This document shows, one piece after another, positions 20,850 to 28,588 of a DNA stretch of 28,588 bases (position 1 is its first letter; each line of letters begins with the position of its first letter). Under the pieces are notes generated by a model. The model did not search any database. It saw only the letters and a list, made by a program, of their open reading frames with translations, and had not been told where the DNA came from. The DNA lies in IMG/VR virus record IMGVR_UViG_3300033064_001951, positions 1-28,588 of that record; one strand, 5' to 3'. Source of the stretch: a virus. The position numbers and the translations under genes are program-made.

Positions 20850-21887
20850 ATGGAACTAACACAGAAAAAAAAGTTATTTGACGTATTGGATAACATGCGA
20901 GTAGCTTTTCCGGACTTTGCGGACGAACTGGGTTCGGAATATACTGACGAGACGATACTGGTCAGAAAGGCAGGGCCATCCGAAACGTTAGAAGTGCAGC
21001 CGATAGTTCAGAATGCTACCACTGGAAAGGATGAAGGCATCATAATTGGCGACATCACTACTCTGGCGGTTGACAGCTATAGAGAGGTTGTTTTGCCAGA
21101 AGGAATGAACCCGACGCGATACGCCAAAAACAATGTAGTCTTGCGCGCTCATAATTATACAGATTTCCTTCCACACGGCGAGAATGCGTGGTTGAAATTC
21201 TATCCAAAGTCTGCCCCTACAAGGGTTCGCGCTGCGACGAAATACTATTTGGACGACGACTACGGCTTGAAAGTCTACAATTACCGGGCAGCAAAACGAC
21301 CGTTAGGCTATTCTATAGGCTTTATTCCAACGCAAGAAACCTGGCGGGAGATGGAAGACTGGCAAGATGAGCTTGAAAAATGGCAGGATAGGTTTTCCAA
21401 GCATACAGGCGGGAGCGTAGCCAGGGCAGATATGCCAGTTCCTGAGTTGATTTATCTCAACTGGATATTGCTTGAATATTCTGACGTAGTTGTGCCTGCA
21501 AATCCCGATACTGTAGCTCTGTATGTAGCCAAAGGATTGATCGAGCCTGGCGAGGCCGATGAATTGATTATTGAAAGCACCAAACCTGATGCGACATCTA
21601 AAGGCGTTGATGACGCGGCCGTACTTCTGAACGCAGAGCGTATCGACGAGATGAGTGTTGTTCTTGGTGATTTAGCAACAAGGGTGAAAGATAAAGAATC
21701 TGGTGAAGCAATATCGCTGGCTGTTGCCACTGCGATGCAGGGCGAGGGGCGAGACGTTGCTACGGCCGTGAAGGCGGCAATGGAGCACGAGTCTGCACTG
21801 AACGAGATAATCATCCCTGAGATGACCGCTCTCAAGGATTTCAGTATTTCGAGTATTGTCAGGAAAATGCAGGGCAAGCTCGAATAA
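20850..21887 (+). CDS. HK97-type prohead protease, possibly fused to a scaffold domain (345 aa)
   Basis: Residues ~60-230 show the S78/U35 herpesvirus-type protease pattern: DSYREVVLPEGMNP (75-88), H101 in LRAHNY, S155 in LGYSIGFIP and EYSDVVVPANPDTVAL. His and Ser are the expected catalytic residues. The ~110-residue helical C-terminal extension, just before the capsid gene, resembles a scaffold or delta domain. It removes the capsid N-terminal delta domain during maturation. GAGGTGATGAT precedes ATG 20850. Confidence 0.85.
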   Translation: MELTQKKKLFDVLDNMRVAFPDFADELGSEYTDETILVRKAGPSETLEVQPIVQNATTGKDEGIIIGDITTLAVDSYREVVLPEGMNPTRYAKNNVVLRAHNYTDFLPHGENAWLKFYPKSAPTRVRAATKYYLDDDYGLKVYNYRAAKRPLGYSIGFIPTQETWREMEDWQDELEKWQDRFSKHTGGSVARADMPVPELIYLNWILLEYSDVVVPANPDTVALYVAKGLIEPGEADELIIESTKPDATSKGVDDAAVLLNAERIDEMSVVLGDLATRVKDKESGEAISLAVATAMQGEGRDVATAVKAAMEHESALNEIIIPEMTALKDFSISSIVRKMQGKLE

Positions 21888-21890
21888 TAA

Positions 21891-21960
21891 AAATGCTAGA
21901 CCGAGGTCATGGGAGGCATTCTTGGAAATGCTAGATGGCTGACGTGGGAGGCATTCGAGG
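21891..21960 (+). repeat. Two tandem 35-base hairpin units in the capsid-gene leader
   Basis: 21891-21925 and 21926-21960 share AAATGCTAGA at the start and GGGAGGCATTC near the end (27 of 35 bases identical). Each can form an AATGC/GCATT stem. They lie between the protease stop and the capsid gene. Confidence 0.7.
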
Positions 21961-22005
21961 CTATTAGGAACTTATTAGACATCAATATATCACGAGGTGA
22001 ATCTA

Positions 22006-23292
22006 ATGACTGAGGAAGAAATCGAAACAATGACTGCGGCTATTCAGGAAGAGATGGATCTCAGACTGAAAGCCGTCAACGACAAACTAGAGACCATATC
22101 CGGCAGCGTTACGAATACAGATGCCCAGATAAAAGCCGAATTGGAGCGACTGCAGGAAGAGCTGGAGACCGGCCTGGCAGGTATCGGCAGCAAGGGCGAC
22201 GGTTCGCCTAACGGCCCTATTGACGGCAGAAATGGCGATCCTAAGTGTGGCTATCCCAATATGGGAGAAATCTTCGTTGATGTTGCCGAACATGCGCAAA
22301 CCAATGTGATGCCTAAGAGATTACAAGAATACCGCCGAATGCAGGAAGAGTTTCACGAAAAACAGCGCGCTGCAGGAACTGGCTTCGAGGCAGACGATTC
22401 TGAACTTGGTGGCTATACACTCGCGGAAGAGTTCAAGAACGAGGTCTGGATGCGCGTACACGAAATATCTAAGGTCATCAGCAAGGTATTTATTCTGCCC
22501 CTAAAAGGTAAAGCCATAAAGATCCCCGCAATGGGTGGCTATGATCGGTCGGGCGGAACGCTCTATGGCGGCATTCAGTTCTACGACGAGGGCGAAAACG
22601 ATCCGATTCAGGATCTGCAAGGAAAATTCGAGCAGATCAACTTCGACCTCGGTATGCAGGCGGCTATGACGCACGCTTCTGATTCATTGCTGCGCTTCTC
22701 GCCTGTCACGATGGATGCGTTTATCAGGAAGATATTTGCCGATGCTCTAGCGTGGCGTATCGAGTACCTTCTTATGCGTGGCTCAGGTGCGGGTCAACCT
22801 GACGGTATCATTGGGCATGGCTGCACGATAGATCAGGCGGCGGAAACTAACCAGGAAGCCGCTACTGTATACTTTGAGAATATAGCCAATATGGATGCCT
22901 CGCTTTCCAGCGAAGTTGGTGCTGAATGGTTCTTTAATCGCAAAGTAAAGCCACAGTTACGATACATGAGCCTCGCTGTCGGTACTGGTGGTAATGTGTT
23001 GAATTGGAAAGACGAGCTTGACTTGCCGTACAATACTAACGAGCATTGTTCAGCATTGGGAACTACTGGCGACATCGTTCTTGCGAAGTGGGACCAATAC
23101 GGCGTTGCGATGCCGCAGGGATCCAACACGTCTCCGATATTCGATACGTCGATCCATTTCAAGTTCGATTATGCTCAGACGAGCTTCCGGTTCCTGTTCT
23201 ATATAGACGGACATCCAATGTGGCGGACTTATGAAACCGACCGACAGGGTGGTACTTTTGCGCCGTTCGTAACGTTGGCCACTAGATCGTAA
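22006..23292 (+). CDS. Major capsid protein, HK97 fold (428 aa)
   Basis: The N-terminal ~60 residues form a coiled-coil delta domain (KAVNDKLETISGS, ELERLQEELETGL), then a Gly/Asp-rich linker, then the Phage_capsid domain with LLMRGSGAGQPDGII and the usual PYNTNEH... and C-terminal DRQGGTFAPFVTL segments. It builds the icosahedral shell; the delta domain is probably removed by the protease encoded upstream. GAGGTG at 21995-22000 selects ATG 22006; an in-frame GTG at 21997 is less likely. Confidence 0.9.
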   Translation: MTEEEIETMTAAIQEEMDLRLKAVNDKLETISGSVTNTDAQIKAELERLQEELETGLAGIGSKGDGSPNGPIDGRNGDPKCGYPNMGEIFVDVAEHAQTNVMPKRLQEYRRMQEEFHEKQRAAGTGFEADDSELGGYTLAEEFKNEVWMRVHEISKVISKVFILPLKGKAIKIPAMGGYDRSGGTLYGGIQFYDEGENDPIQDLQGKFEQINFDLGMQAAMTHASDSLLRFSPVTMDAFIRKIFADALAWRIEYLLMRGSGAGQPDGIIGHGCTIDQAAETNQEAATVYFENIANMDASLSSEVGAEWFFNRKVKPQLRYMSLAVGTGGNVLNWKDELDLPYNTNEHCSALGTTGDIVLAKWDQYGVAMPQGSNTSPIFDTSIHFKFDYAQTSFRFLFYIDGHPMWRTYETDRQGGTFAPFVTLATRS

Positions 23293-23328
23293 TCGGTCGG
23301 TGCCACAAACCTATAAAGGATAACGATA

Positions 23329-23742
23329 ATGGCTAATCTTGATGAAACTCTTCAGTTCAACACTGTCAAACTTCCAGAAGAGGTTGATACCGCTGCCGCA
23401 ACCGAACCCGATGCTTGGGTAGATATAAGGACGAGAGGGAAGAGCCTCGCTATGGTAGTCCATGCGAATCTTACTTCGGCCAAAACGGCAGTATGCCAAT
23501 TAACTTGCGCCACTGATGCCGCTGGCACTAGCGTAGAGGATGTAACTGGAAAGACGCTTACTCTGACAGGTGGCACAAGCGTCATGGGGTCAATCTGGTT
23601 TGTGCCAACCGATCTTGATCTTGTCAATAGTAAGTTCTTTGTTGGCGTAACTATCACTACGAATGAAAATGGTGATGATATAGAAGCACATCTCGTGTCC
23701 GTGCCAGATTTCTTGCATGGTGCTATTAATCCGACAGCGTAA
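23329..23742 (+). CDS. Probable head decoration or head-associated protein (137 aa)
   Basis: It follows the capsid gene directly and has AAAGGATAACG upstream. Beta-rich, with Thr/Val-rich strands (GKTLTLTGGTSVMGSIWFVP) and no hydrophobic export signal. Composition and position suit a small virion surface protein, but no family is identified. Confidence 0.5.
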   Translation: MANLDETLQFNTVKLPEEVDTAAATEPDAWVDIRTRGKSLAMVVHANLTSAKTAVCQLTCATDAAGTSVEDVTGKTLTLTGGTSVMGSIWFVPTDLDLVNSKFFVGVTITTNENGDDIEAHLVSVPDFLHGAINPTA

Positions 23743-23763
23743 ATAAACAAGAGGGCAGACATA

Positions 23764-23952
23764 ATGGGTAACGTAGAAGCGACAAAAGTGACTTTGCTAG
23801 AGGAATGGATGGGAAAGCCTGCGGGATCGAAGCATGATCTCATCAAGGCTAAAGCAGATGACTTGATCAGACGCGGAGTCGCTGAAAAGACAAAAGCTCC
23901 AGGACGGCCCAAAGCTAAGAACAGGGCTATCCTGACAACCGAATCTGAATAA
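23764..23952 (+). CDS. Small phage structural-type protein (62 aa)
   Basis: The pattern KVTLLEEWMGKPAGSKHDLIKAKADDLIRRGVAE matches the small beta-alpha 'VxllxdxxGKxaGxxidl...A..LI.xGvA' domain found beside phage capsid genes, followed by a basic tail. It may be a head-completion or capsid-attached domain. Shine-Dalgarno GAGGGC. Confidence 0.55.
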   Translation: MGNVEATKVTLLEEWMGKPAGSKHDLIKAKADDLIRRGVAEKTKAPGRPKAKNRAILTTESE

Positions 23953-23955
23953 TCA

Positions 23956-23984
23956 CTATCGCGCGGTGTTACACCGCGCGATAG
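23956..23984 (+). terminator. Perfect 13-bp hairpin after the capsid cluster
   Basis: CTATCGCGCGGTG (23956-23968), loop TTA, CACCGCGCGATAG (23972-23984). Very G+C-rich but without a T-run on the + strand, so it could slow or end transcription or stabilise the capsid mRNA end. Confidence 0.6.
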
Positions 23985-24039
23985 AACTTAAAAGCGGAAC
24001 CACCGCTGTAAAAACGCATAAGCGTATGGAGGTACGGAA

Positions 24040-25434
24040 ATGCCTGTAACATTAGTGAGCACGCGCTGGGAAGACGGAGCGCAAGTATGGTACGAAAAAG
24101 GTAACTATGGCGATATAGCCGAGTTGCTTAAAATAGCCACAGATGTGATCACAATCGGAAGTGCTTCGCAGGATGTAGATTTCAAGATATTCCTGGGCGC
24201 TTCGGATCAACACGTCACTTTCGATGCAGGAGCAGCGACCGTTACTTTTGCTAAGACCGATGTTGCCATAGCTGGCGACTTGAGCTTTAATGCTAACGCT
24301 TCTGATATTATCGTCCTTGCTGATACCGATTCAGCGCTGGAAATCTATGACAGCACGACCAAGTTCATGGATATAGACACCCGCGTTACTGTCACAGGCG
24401 TCGCGAATATGACCCTGACGGGTATGCCGGCGACTATCGTGGCTGCTTCGGGAGTTACACACCAGTTGCTTGCTCTCGTTCCTGGCACGACTACCCTGAC
24501 AGGTGCGACAGGCGTCACCGCAATGGAAGGTCTGGGACTATCGGTAGCACAGCCGACCATCACTGACGCCGCAGCTTCTACAGTAGCTCAAGCGTCAACT
24601 GTGTATATCGCCGCCGCTCCTGTGGCTGCTGATGCGGCGACCATTACAGCGGCCTACGCTCTGCATGTAGCAGCTGGAATGTCGCTGTTTGCCGATCAGA
24701 TTTACTCAACTAATGACACAGGTATCAGGTTTGGCGGAACTTATGTACCCGACCAGAACCGGACTGACTATGCGATAGCTATTGGCGGAAGAGCGGGAGG
24801 CGTAGGTGAGCTTGATGTCACTATAGCTGCTTCTACCAACCAGAATTTTGACCCGATCCAGATGAACTTCAATATCATCGGAGCGAATTCGACGGGATCG
24901 AGTCAGTATAACGGTATCTATCAGAACGTCACTCACGACACCACAGATATGGATGCCTATAGAATAAAGGGCGCTGACTGGCTCTTTACTGTTGGCAAGG
25001 ATATTTTAGACCTTTACGGCGCGCAGAAAGAGATCGTCTTCAATGCCGCAAGCATTACCGTTGGCGGCGAATGCGCAGTACATGGCATGGTCCTGGACGG
25101 TGGTTCTAGCACCGTCACTTGCGCCGCCTACAGAGTTATCAATGCGACCTTGCGCGGATCGGGTACTCCCGCCGATGCTCATGGTATCATGATAAACGCT
25201 GAAAGTTCATTGACTGTCGCTGCAGGGTTACGGGTTCAGGGTCTTGGCATGGTGGATGCAATCCAATTAGGTAATGGCTCATATGCTGAAGCACCGATCA
25301 ACTTTGCATCATTCCCGACTGCTGCAAATGGCCCTGTCACGGCCAGCGTGGAGGCAGGGGATGGGGCGGCGTCTATAAAGATTAGAGTCGGCGGCGTCAC
25401 TAAGTATCTCCATTACTGGGATAACGCATCGTAA
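24040..25434 (+). CDS. Large beta-rich virion protein (464 aa)
   Basis: Low in Lys/Arg and rich in Ala, Thr, Val, Gly and Asp, with many repeated beta-strand segments (TVTGVANMTLTGMPATIV, TTLTGATGVTAMEGLGLS). This composition is typical of fibre, spike or decoration proteins. GGAGGTACGG precedes ATG 24040. The C-terminus (IKIRVGGVTKYLHYWDN) resembles ends of fibre-type proteins. No specific family assigned. Confidence 0.5.
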   Translation: MPVTLVSTRWEDGAQVWYEKGNYGDIAELLKIATDVITIGSASQDVDFKIFLGASDQHVTFDAGAATVTFAKTDVAIAGDLSFNANASDIIVLADTDSALEIYDSTTKFMDIDTRVTVTGVANMTLTGMPATIVAASGVTHQLLALVPGTTTLTGATGVTAMEGLGLSVAQPTITDAAASTVAQASTVYIAAAPVAADAATITAAYALHVAAGMSLFADQIYSTNDTGIRFGGTYVPDQNRTDYAIAIGGRAGGVGELDVTIAASTNQNFDPIQMNFNIIGANSTGSSQYNGIYQNVTHDTTDMDAYRIKGADWLFTVGKDILDLYGAQKEIVFNAASITVGGECAVHGMVLDGGSSTVTCAAYRVINATLRGSGTPADAHGIMINAESSLTVAAGLRVQGLGMVDAIQLGNGSYAEAPINFASFPTAANGPVTASVEAGDGAASIKIRVGGVTKYLHYWDNAS

Positions 25435-25448
25435 ACGTAACAGGCTTC

Positions 25449-25470
25449 GGGGCGTGCCTATAAACGCCCC
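25449..25470 (+). terminator. 7-bp hairpin between structural genes
   Basis: GGGGCGT (25449-25455) and ACGCCCC (25464-25470) with an 8-base loop. It sits just before the Shine-Dalgarno of the next gene. No T-run; possibly an mRNA processing or translation-control hairpin. Confidence 0.4.
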
Positions 25471-25481
25471 TGGAGGTCGAT

Positions 25482-25685
25482 ATGAAAAAACCGAGAGGAA
25501 AGCCAGTCAGGATGACCAAAGACGAGCTTGTTGTGGATGAAGACGCTGAGGATATTTTCAGCAAATTCGCGAAAGGTTGCGAAGGTGTGATAACAATCAA
25601 CACTCCCTTCGGTAAATCGCGATTCCAGAAGAACAAGACGAACCCGAAGATCAAGAAAGTAAAAACGGCTCCGGGACGTGCCTAA
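25482..25685 (+). CDS. Small basic protein (67 aa)
   Basis: GGAGGTCG upstream of ATG 25482. Very basic at both ends (KKPRGKPVRMTKDE..., KNKTNPKIKKVKTAPGRA) with an acidic middle. No family recognised; a small structural or DNA-associated protein is possible. Confidence 0.5.
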   Translation: MKKPRGKPVRMTKDELVVDEDAEDIFSKFAKGCEGVITINTPFGKSRFQKNKTNPKIKKVKTAPGRA

Positions 25686-25712
25686 CGTTCCACAACAAAA
25701 GAGGGCAAGATA

Positions 25713-26141
25713 ATGAAGCTACAATGTGGAGAACTCAGACCGATACTCGAAGGGCTAAACGTAATTCTGGAAAAGGAATTTGACGATGTAAAGGCAGCTT
25801 ACTGGCTTGGTAGAGCGCAGGCACAGATACAGACCGAATTCGCTCCGTTTGAGCAAGCCAGGATCAAGCTGGTGGAGAAACACGCTGCAAAAGACGGCGA
25901 AGGCAACCTCCCCAAACTAGAAGCGGGCGAGGCTTATGATATGGAGGATATGGAAGCCTTTATCACTGAGTACAGCGACCTCGCCAACCAGGAGGTTGAG
26001 ATCAAGTATAACCCAATCGCTATTGACCGGCTTGCGGGCATGAAAGACGTGAAGGGGTCGGATATTGCGAAGCTTGGCAGGCTGGTCAAAGATGACGACG
26101 ATCAGGAAGATAGTGTAGTGAGGATAGTTCCCGACGAGTAA
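25713..26141 (+). CDS. DUF1617-like phage protein (142 aa)
   Basis: The layout MKLQCGELRPILEGLNVILEK...AYWLGRAQAQIQTEFAPFEQAR...KHAAKDGEGN...EVEIKYNPI matches a conserved phage protein pattern (DUF1617 type), usually found near structural genes and with no proven function. Soluble and acidic. GAGGGC precedes ATG 25713. Confidence 0.6.
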   Translation: MKLQCGELRPILEGLNVILEKEFDDVKAAYWLGRAQAQIQTEFAPFEQARIKLVEKHAAKDGEGNLPKLEAGEAYDMEDMEAFITEYSDLANQEVEIKYNPIAIDRLAGMKDVKGSDIAKLGRLVKDDDDQEDSVVRIVPDE

Positions 26142-26167
26142 CCCAAGCCTTCGGGCGTTATATTATT

Positions 26168-26204
26168 GCTGGGACGTCAGTTTAGAAGCACAGGGCGTCC
26201 CAGC
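26168..26204 (+). other. 9-bp inverted repeat upstream of fibre genes
   Basis: GCTGGGACG (26168-26176) and CGTCCCAGC (26196-26204) with a 19-base loop lie between the DUF1617-like gene and the small fibre-domain gene. No T-run follows. Confidence 0.55.
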
Positions 26205-26223
26205 GCACACATAGAGGAGCATC

Positions 26224-26382
26224 ATGACAGCTTCACGAATAACAGTTATACACGCACATATCGGGACAGCGACAGAGAAGGCGGCTATGGATACCACAAC
26301 TACGCCGCCAGGGTCAACATGGATCGAGACTGATACATCAATTAAGTATAAATGGGATGGCACGACTTGGAATGTACTGTAA
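26224..26382 (+). CDS. Stand-alone fibre N-terminal domain (52 aa)
   Basis: GAGGAGCATC directs ATG 26224; the product (ASRITVIHAHIGTATEKAAM...) aligns along its whole length with the first ~55 residues of the gene at 26417 (shared RIT-IH-H-GTA, AM-TT, GST, ETDT, Y-WD-T-TW). It is a duplicated virion domain, probably the attachment part of a fibre, encoded alone. Too short for routine gene calling. Confidence 0.6.
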   Translation: MTASRITVIHAHIGTATEKAAMDTTTTPPGSTWIETDTSIKYKWDGTTWNVL

Positions 26383-26398
26383 TGTTTCAGTGAAACAT
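26382..26398 (+). other. 7-bp hairpin between the two fibre genes
   Basis: ATGTTTC (26382-26388), loop AGT, GAAACAT (26392-26398). It overlaps the last base of the upstream stop and precedes the AGAAAGG Shine-Dalgarno of the next gene. Confidence 0.45.
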
Positions 26399-26416
26399 AA
26401 AGAAAGGTAGACCGTA

Positions 26417-27265
26417 ATGGCAAACACCACACGAATCACGATGATACACCGTCATTTAGGCACGGCAGCAGAGCGTGGCGCTATGAGTACAACGGGTCTG
26501 CCTATTGGATCTACTTTTGAAGAGACAGACACCAAACTCGTTTATATCTGGGATCCCGTCACGGACACCTGGTATTTACATCCTGCCATATCCGCCACGC
26601 TGGACGACCTGACAATACTCGGCACGCTCATCTCTACGCCGTCCACAGCGCAGGTAATCAATGCCGCTGGCGATGCTATCCTGGCGAATGCGCTTCTGGT
26701 GGAGCTTAACCCTGACGCTGACTACACGCTAACCTCGGCGCCTACGATAGCCAATGGAACAGAGGGGCAGTGGCTACTGATTACTGTAGCTGCTGGTGAA
26801 GCTAATACGGTTACGGTGCAGGACCAGGGAACACTAGCAAGCACTAATATATTGCTCAAGGACAGCATAGCATTCAAAACCATAGCTGACGGCGATACCC
26901 TGGCATTGCGATTCAATGGCACTGACTGGGTTGAGATGTTCGGGCCAACATCGGCGGGTGTCACATTTGCAACCTTTACCGATGGCGACACTACACCCTC
27001 AGTGGCAGGTAACAACTATTTCAAGACCGCCAATACAGGGGCTACTACTATAACTGATTTTGGAGATCCCTCGACTAACGGGCATGAGATAACTATCGAC
27101 TTTGGCGATGCACTAACCACGATTCAGGCGAGTGCTAATATCAGGCTACAAGGTGGCGTCACGAGTCCCACTAATGATTATGGCCCGTCGGTTGCTGGCG
27201 TTAGCTTAACGCTTTACTATAACGGTACTCAATGGCGCGAAAAGAGCCGCAGCGTGAATGTATAG
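26417..27265 (+). CDS. Probable tail-fibre or spike protein (282 aa)
   Basis: Residues ~1-57 match the stand-alone domain at 26224. Residues ~72-175 (beginning STPSTAQVINAAGDAILANA, with ANTVTVQDQGTLAS and LALRFNGTDW) match residues ~43-145 of the gene at 27664. The remainder is beta-rich and ends YYNGTQWREKSRSV. Composition (high Thr/Ala/Asp/Gly, low Lys) suits a fibre. AAAGG upstream of ATG 26417. Confidence 0.6.
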   Translation: MANTTRITMIHRHLGTAAERGAMSTTGLPIGSTFEETDTKLVYIWDPVTDTWYLHPAISATLDDLTILGTLISTPSTAQVINAAGDAILANALLVELNPDADYTLTSAPTIANGTEGQWLLITVAAGEANTVTVQDQGTLASTNILLKDSIAFKTIADGDTLALRFNGTDWVEMFGPTSAGVTFATFTDGDTTPSVAGNNYFKTANTGATTITDFGDPSTNGHEITIDFGDALTTIQASANIRLQGGVTSPTNDYGPSVAGVSLTLYYNGTQWREKSRSVNV

Positions 27266-27274
27266 AGGTGCAAA

Positions 27275-27667
27275 ATGGAGATAATGATTTCGAGTATTTT
27301 AGAGGAGCTCTTAGCTGGAGTGAGTATCATTCTCGCTGGTCTGTTGGGAATAGGTATCAGGTACGTCTTTAGCAGGATAAAAAGCAACAAGCTACAGGAA
27401 TATGGCGACCTGCTGGCTACCTTAGCGGAGAAGGCAGTAAAGGCTGTGGCGCAGACTACAGGCGATACACTTAAAGAAGCAGCCATCAATGGCAAGCTGA
27501 CAGACATTCAAAAAGCAGAACTAAAGCATAGTGCTGTAGAAGCGTTGAAAGCCATCGCTCCTGACGCATCCCTGAAGTTTATGGGCAAGGTAAATTCAGA
27601 TATTGAAGAGTTGCTGAATACACTGATCGAATCTGCTGTACATGATAAAGGCGGTGGTAGCTCATGA
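27275..27667 (+). CDS. LL-H-type holin (Phage_holin_6-like, 130 aa)
   Basis: One N-terminal transmembrane helix (residues ~10-30, LLAGVSIILAGLLGIGIRYVF) is followed by a long charged amphipathic helix (LATLAEKAVKAVAQTTGDTL...KHSAVEALKAI), the layout of the LL-H holin family. It would permit release of the endolysin encoded at 7505. GAGGTG precedes ATG 27275. Its gene lies between fibre genes and overlaps the next one by 4 bases. Confidence 0.7.
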   Translation: MEIMISSILEELLAGVSIILAGLLGIGIRYVFSRIKSNKLQEYGDLLATLAEKAVKAVAQTTGDTLKEAAINGKLTDIQKAELKHSAVEALKAIAPDASLKFMGKVNSDIEELLNTLIESAVHDKGGGSS

Positions 27668-28588
27668 AGAAACTTTTGATTGTTCTTATTATATCCCTGG
27701 TCGCAGTATATTCGACAACGGCGGTCTTGGTTCAGGTGAACGATGTCCCTGCAATAATCACCGATCTGATAGTCACTCTCACGGGTATCTTCACGCCGTC
27801 CGCAGCGCAGGCGATTACCGCTGTTACCGATGCTATCCTTGCTAACGCCACTATTATCGAGGTGAATCCTGACGCCAATCACACGTTGACCTCGACTCCG
27901 CACATAGCCAATGGAACCGAGGGGCAGATAATTATCCTCACCGCCGATCCCGCTGAAGCAAATACAGTGACGTTGCAGGATCAGGGAACATTGGCGGGAA
28001 CTAATGTGTTGCTACTTAACAGCATCGCCTCTCGTGCTATCGGTGCGTCATCTTCGATAGCGTTGCGCTTCGATGGGGCAGACTGGCGAGAGATATGGTA
28101 TAACGGCTCTCTGGATATTTCCACAGATACGAATCTGACCGTTACCGCTCCCATAACGCTGACTGACGATGATATAGGTATAACAGTTGCTAAAGACCTG
28201 GTAACGACCGCTCCCATTACTGGTGGAACGAATGATATCCTTCCTGGTGCTGACGCTGACATTACGGTTGCTATTACAGTTGATAAAGACATCGTTGCTG
28301 GCGCAGGTCTTACCGGTGGAGAAGATGATGTGCTTCCTGGCGCTGATGCGGATGTGACACTGACGACTGACATTCCCGGAGCATATTATCGTGAATATGA
28401 TGATAAATGGCAATACGAAGGTACCGGCGCTGCTGATCAGCGGTATACATTACAAAGTCCAGCCAGATTATTGGTTGATGTTGACGATACCATGTACCTA
28501 ATCTCGGCTCAGACAGATTACGATTTATCTGTCGCGGCGACGTGGGACACTACGGGTGGAACTGATTATACAGTAGCGGCAAACAGGG
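27664..28588 (+). CDS. Fibre-like protein with N-terminal signal segment (partial, 3' end outside the window)
   Basis: ATG 27664 follows GGCGGTGG and overlaps the holin stop. MKKLLIVLIISLVAVYSTT is a Sec-type signal peptide or membrane anchor, unusual for a virion protein. Residues ~43-145 repeat the middle domain of the gene at 26417. Then come repeats of the tail-fibre type (ITGGTNDILPGADADITV; LTGGEDDVLPGADADVTL). The frame is open to the window end (308 codons). It may be a secreted or surface protein built from fibre modules. Confidence 0.6.
   Translation, partial: MKKLLIVLIISLVAVYSTTAVLVQVNDVPAIITDLIVTLTGIFTPSAAQAITAVTDAILANATIIEVNPDANHTLTSTPHIANGTEGQIIILTADPAEANTVTLQDQGTLAGTNVLLLNSIASRAIGASSSIALRFDGADWREIWYNGSLDISTDTNLTVTAPITLTDDDIGITVAKDLVTTAPITGGTNDILPGADADITVAITVDKDIVAGAGLTGGEDDVLPGADADVTLTTDIPGAYYREYDDKWQYEGTGAADQRYTLQSPARLLVDVDDTMYLISAQTDYDLSVAATWDTTGGTDYTVAANR

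Noticed and set aside
2-28588. Integrase, excisionase or attachment site
   Set aside because: No tyrosine or serine recombinase motif was found in any frame; the prophage state cannot be decided from this window.

Overview
This window looks like part of a tailed double-stranded DNA phage (Caudoviricetes) or prophage infecting a bacterium. Every supportable gene lies on the + strand. Genes are short, tightly packed and often overlap by 1 to 4 bases. Many starts follow Shine-Dalgarno sequences (GGAGG, AAAGGAG), and three clear sigma70-type promoters are present. I cannot name the host. Base composition is balanced and the gene set does not match any phage I know well, so a metagenomic or poorly studied lineage is likely.

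Layout. 1-1.4 kb: the end of an alanine-rich repeat protein and several very small genes. 1.4-4.6 kb: a nucleic-acid module with a PAPS-reductase-like PP-loop enzyme carrying a CC...CxxC iron-sulfur motif, a short C5-cytosine-methyltransferase-like protein, a winged-helix replication-type protein and a MazG-like small protein. 4.6-11.5 kb: more than 15 accessory genes, many with zinc-binding cysteines, plus a type-2 amidase endolysin, a lipoprotein and an HTH-zinc finger-zinc finger-HTH protein. 11.53-12.30 kb: about 770 bases without a credible gene. It has two strong tandem promoters, a dense run of perfect inverted repeats and a tRNA-like cloverleaf. I read it as a large structured noncoding RNA followed by a degenerate or unusual tRNA; this is the most interesting part of the window. 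12.3-14.1 kb: a ParB-domain/N6-N4 DNA methyltransferase fusion and small genes. 14.1-23.3 kb: the head module (small and large terminase, HK97-type portal, Mu F-like minor head protein, prohead protease, major capsid protein), interrupted by small accessory genes and a strong bidirectional terminator. 23.3-28.6 kb: probable decoration and fibre proteins, a DUF1617-like protein and an LL-H-type holin. The last gene runs off the window.

How it works together. Replication and DNA-modification genes come first, then small host-interaction genes, then packaging, capsid and fibre genes. Lysis is split: the endolysin lies at 7.5 kb and the holin at 27.3 kb. No tail tube, tape measure, integrase, repressor or DNA polymerase is visible here.

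Several gene junctions carry near-identical short repeats: ribosome-binding cassettes, shared start codons and direct repeats flanking a single gene. This suggests that single genes are gained and lost at these joints. All functional assignments come from reading motifs by eye; no database search was run.
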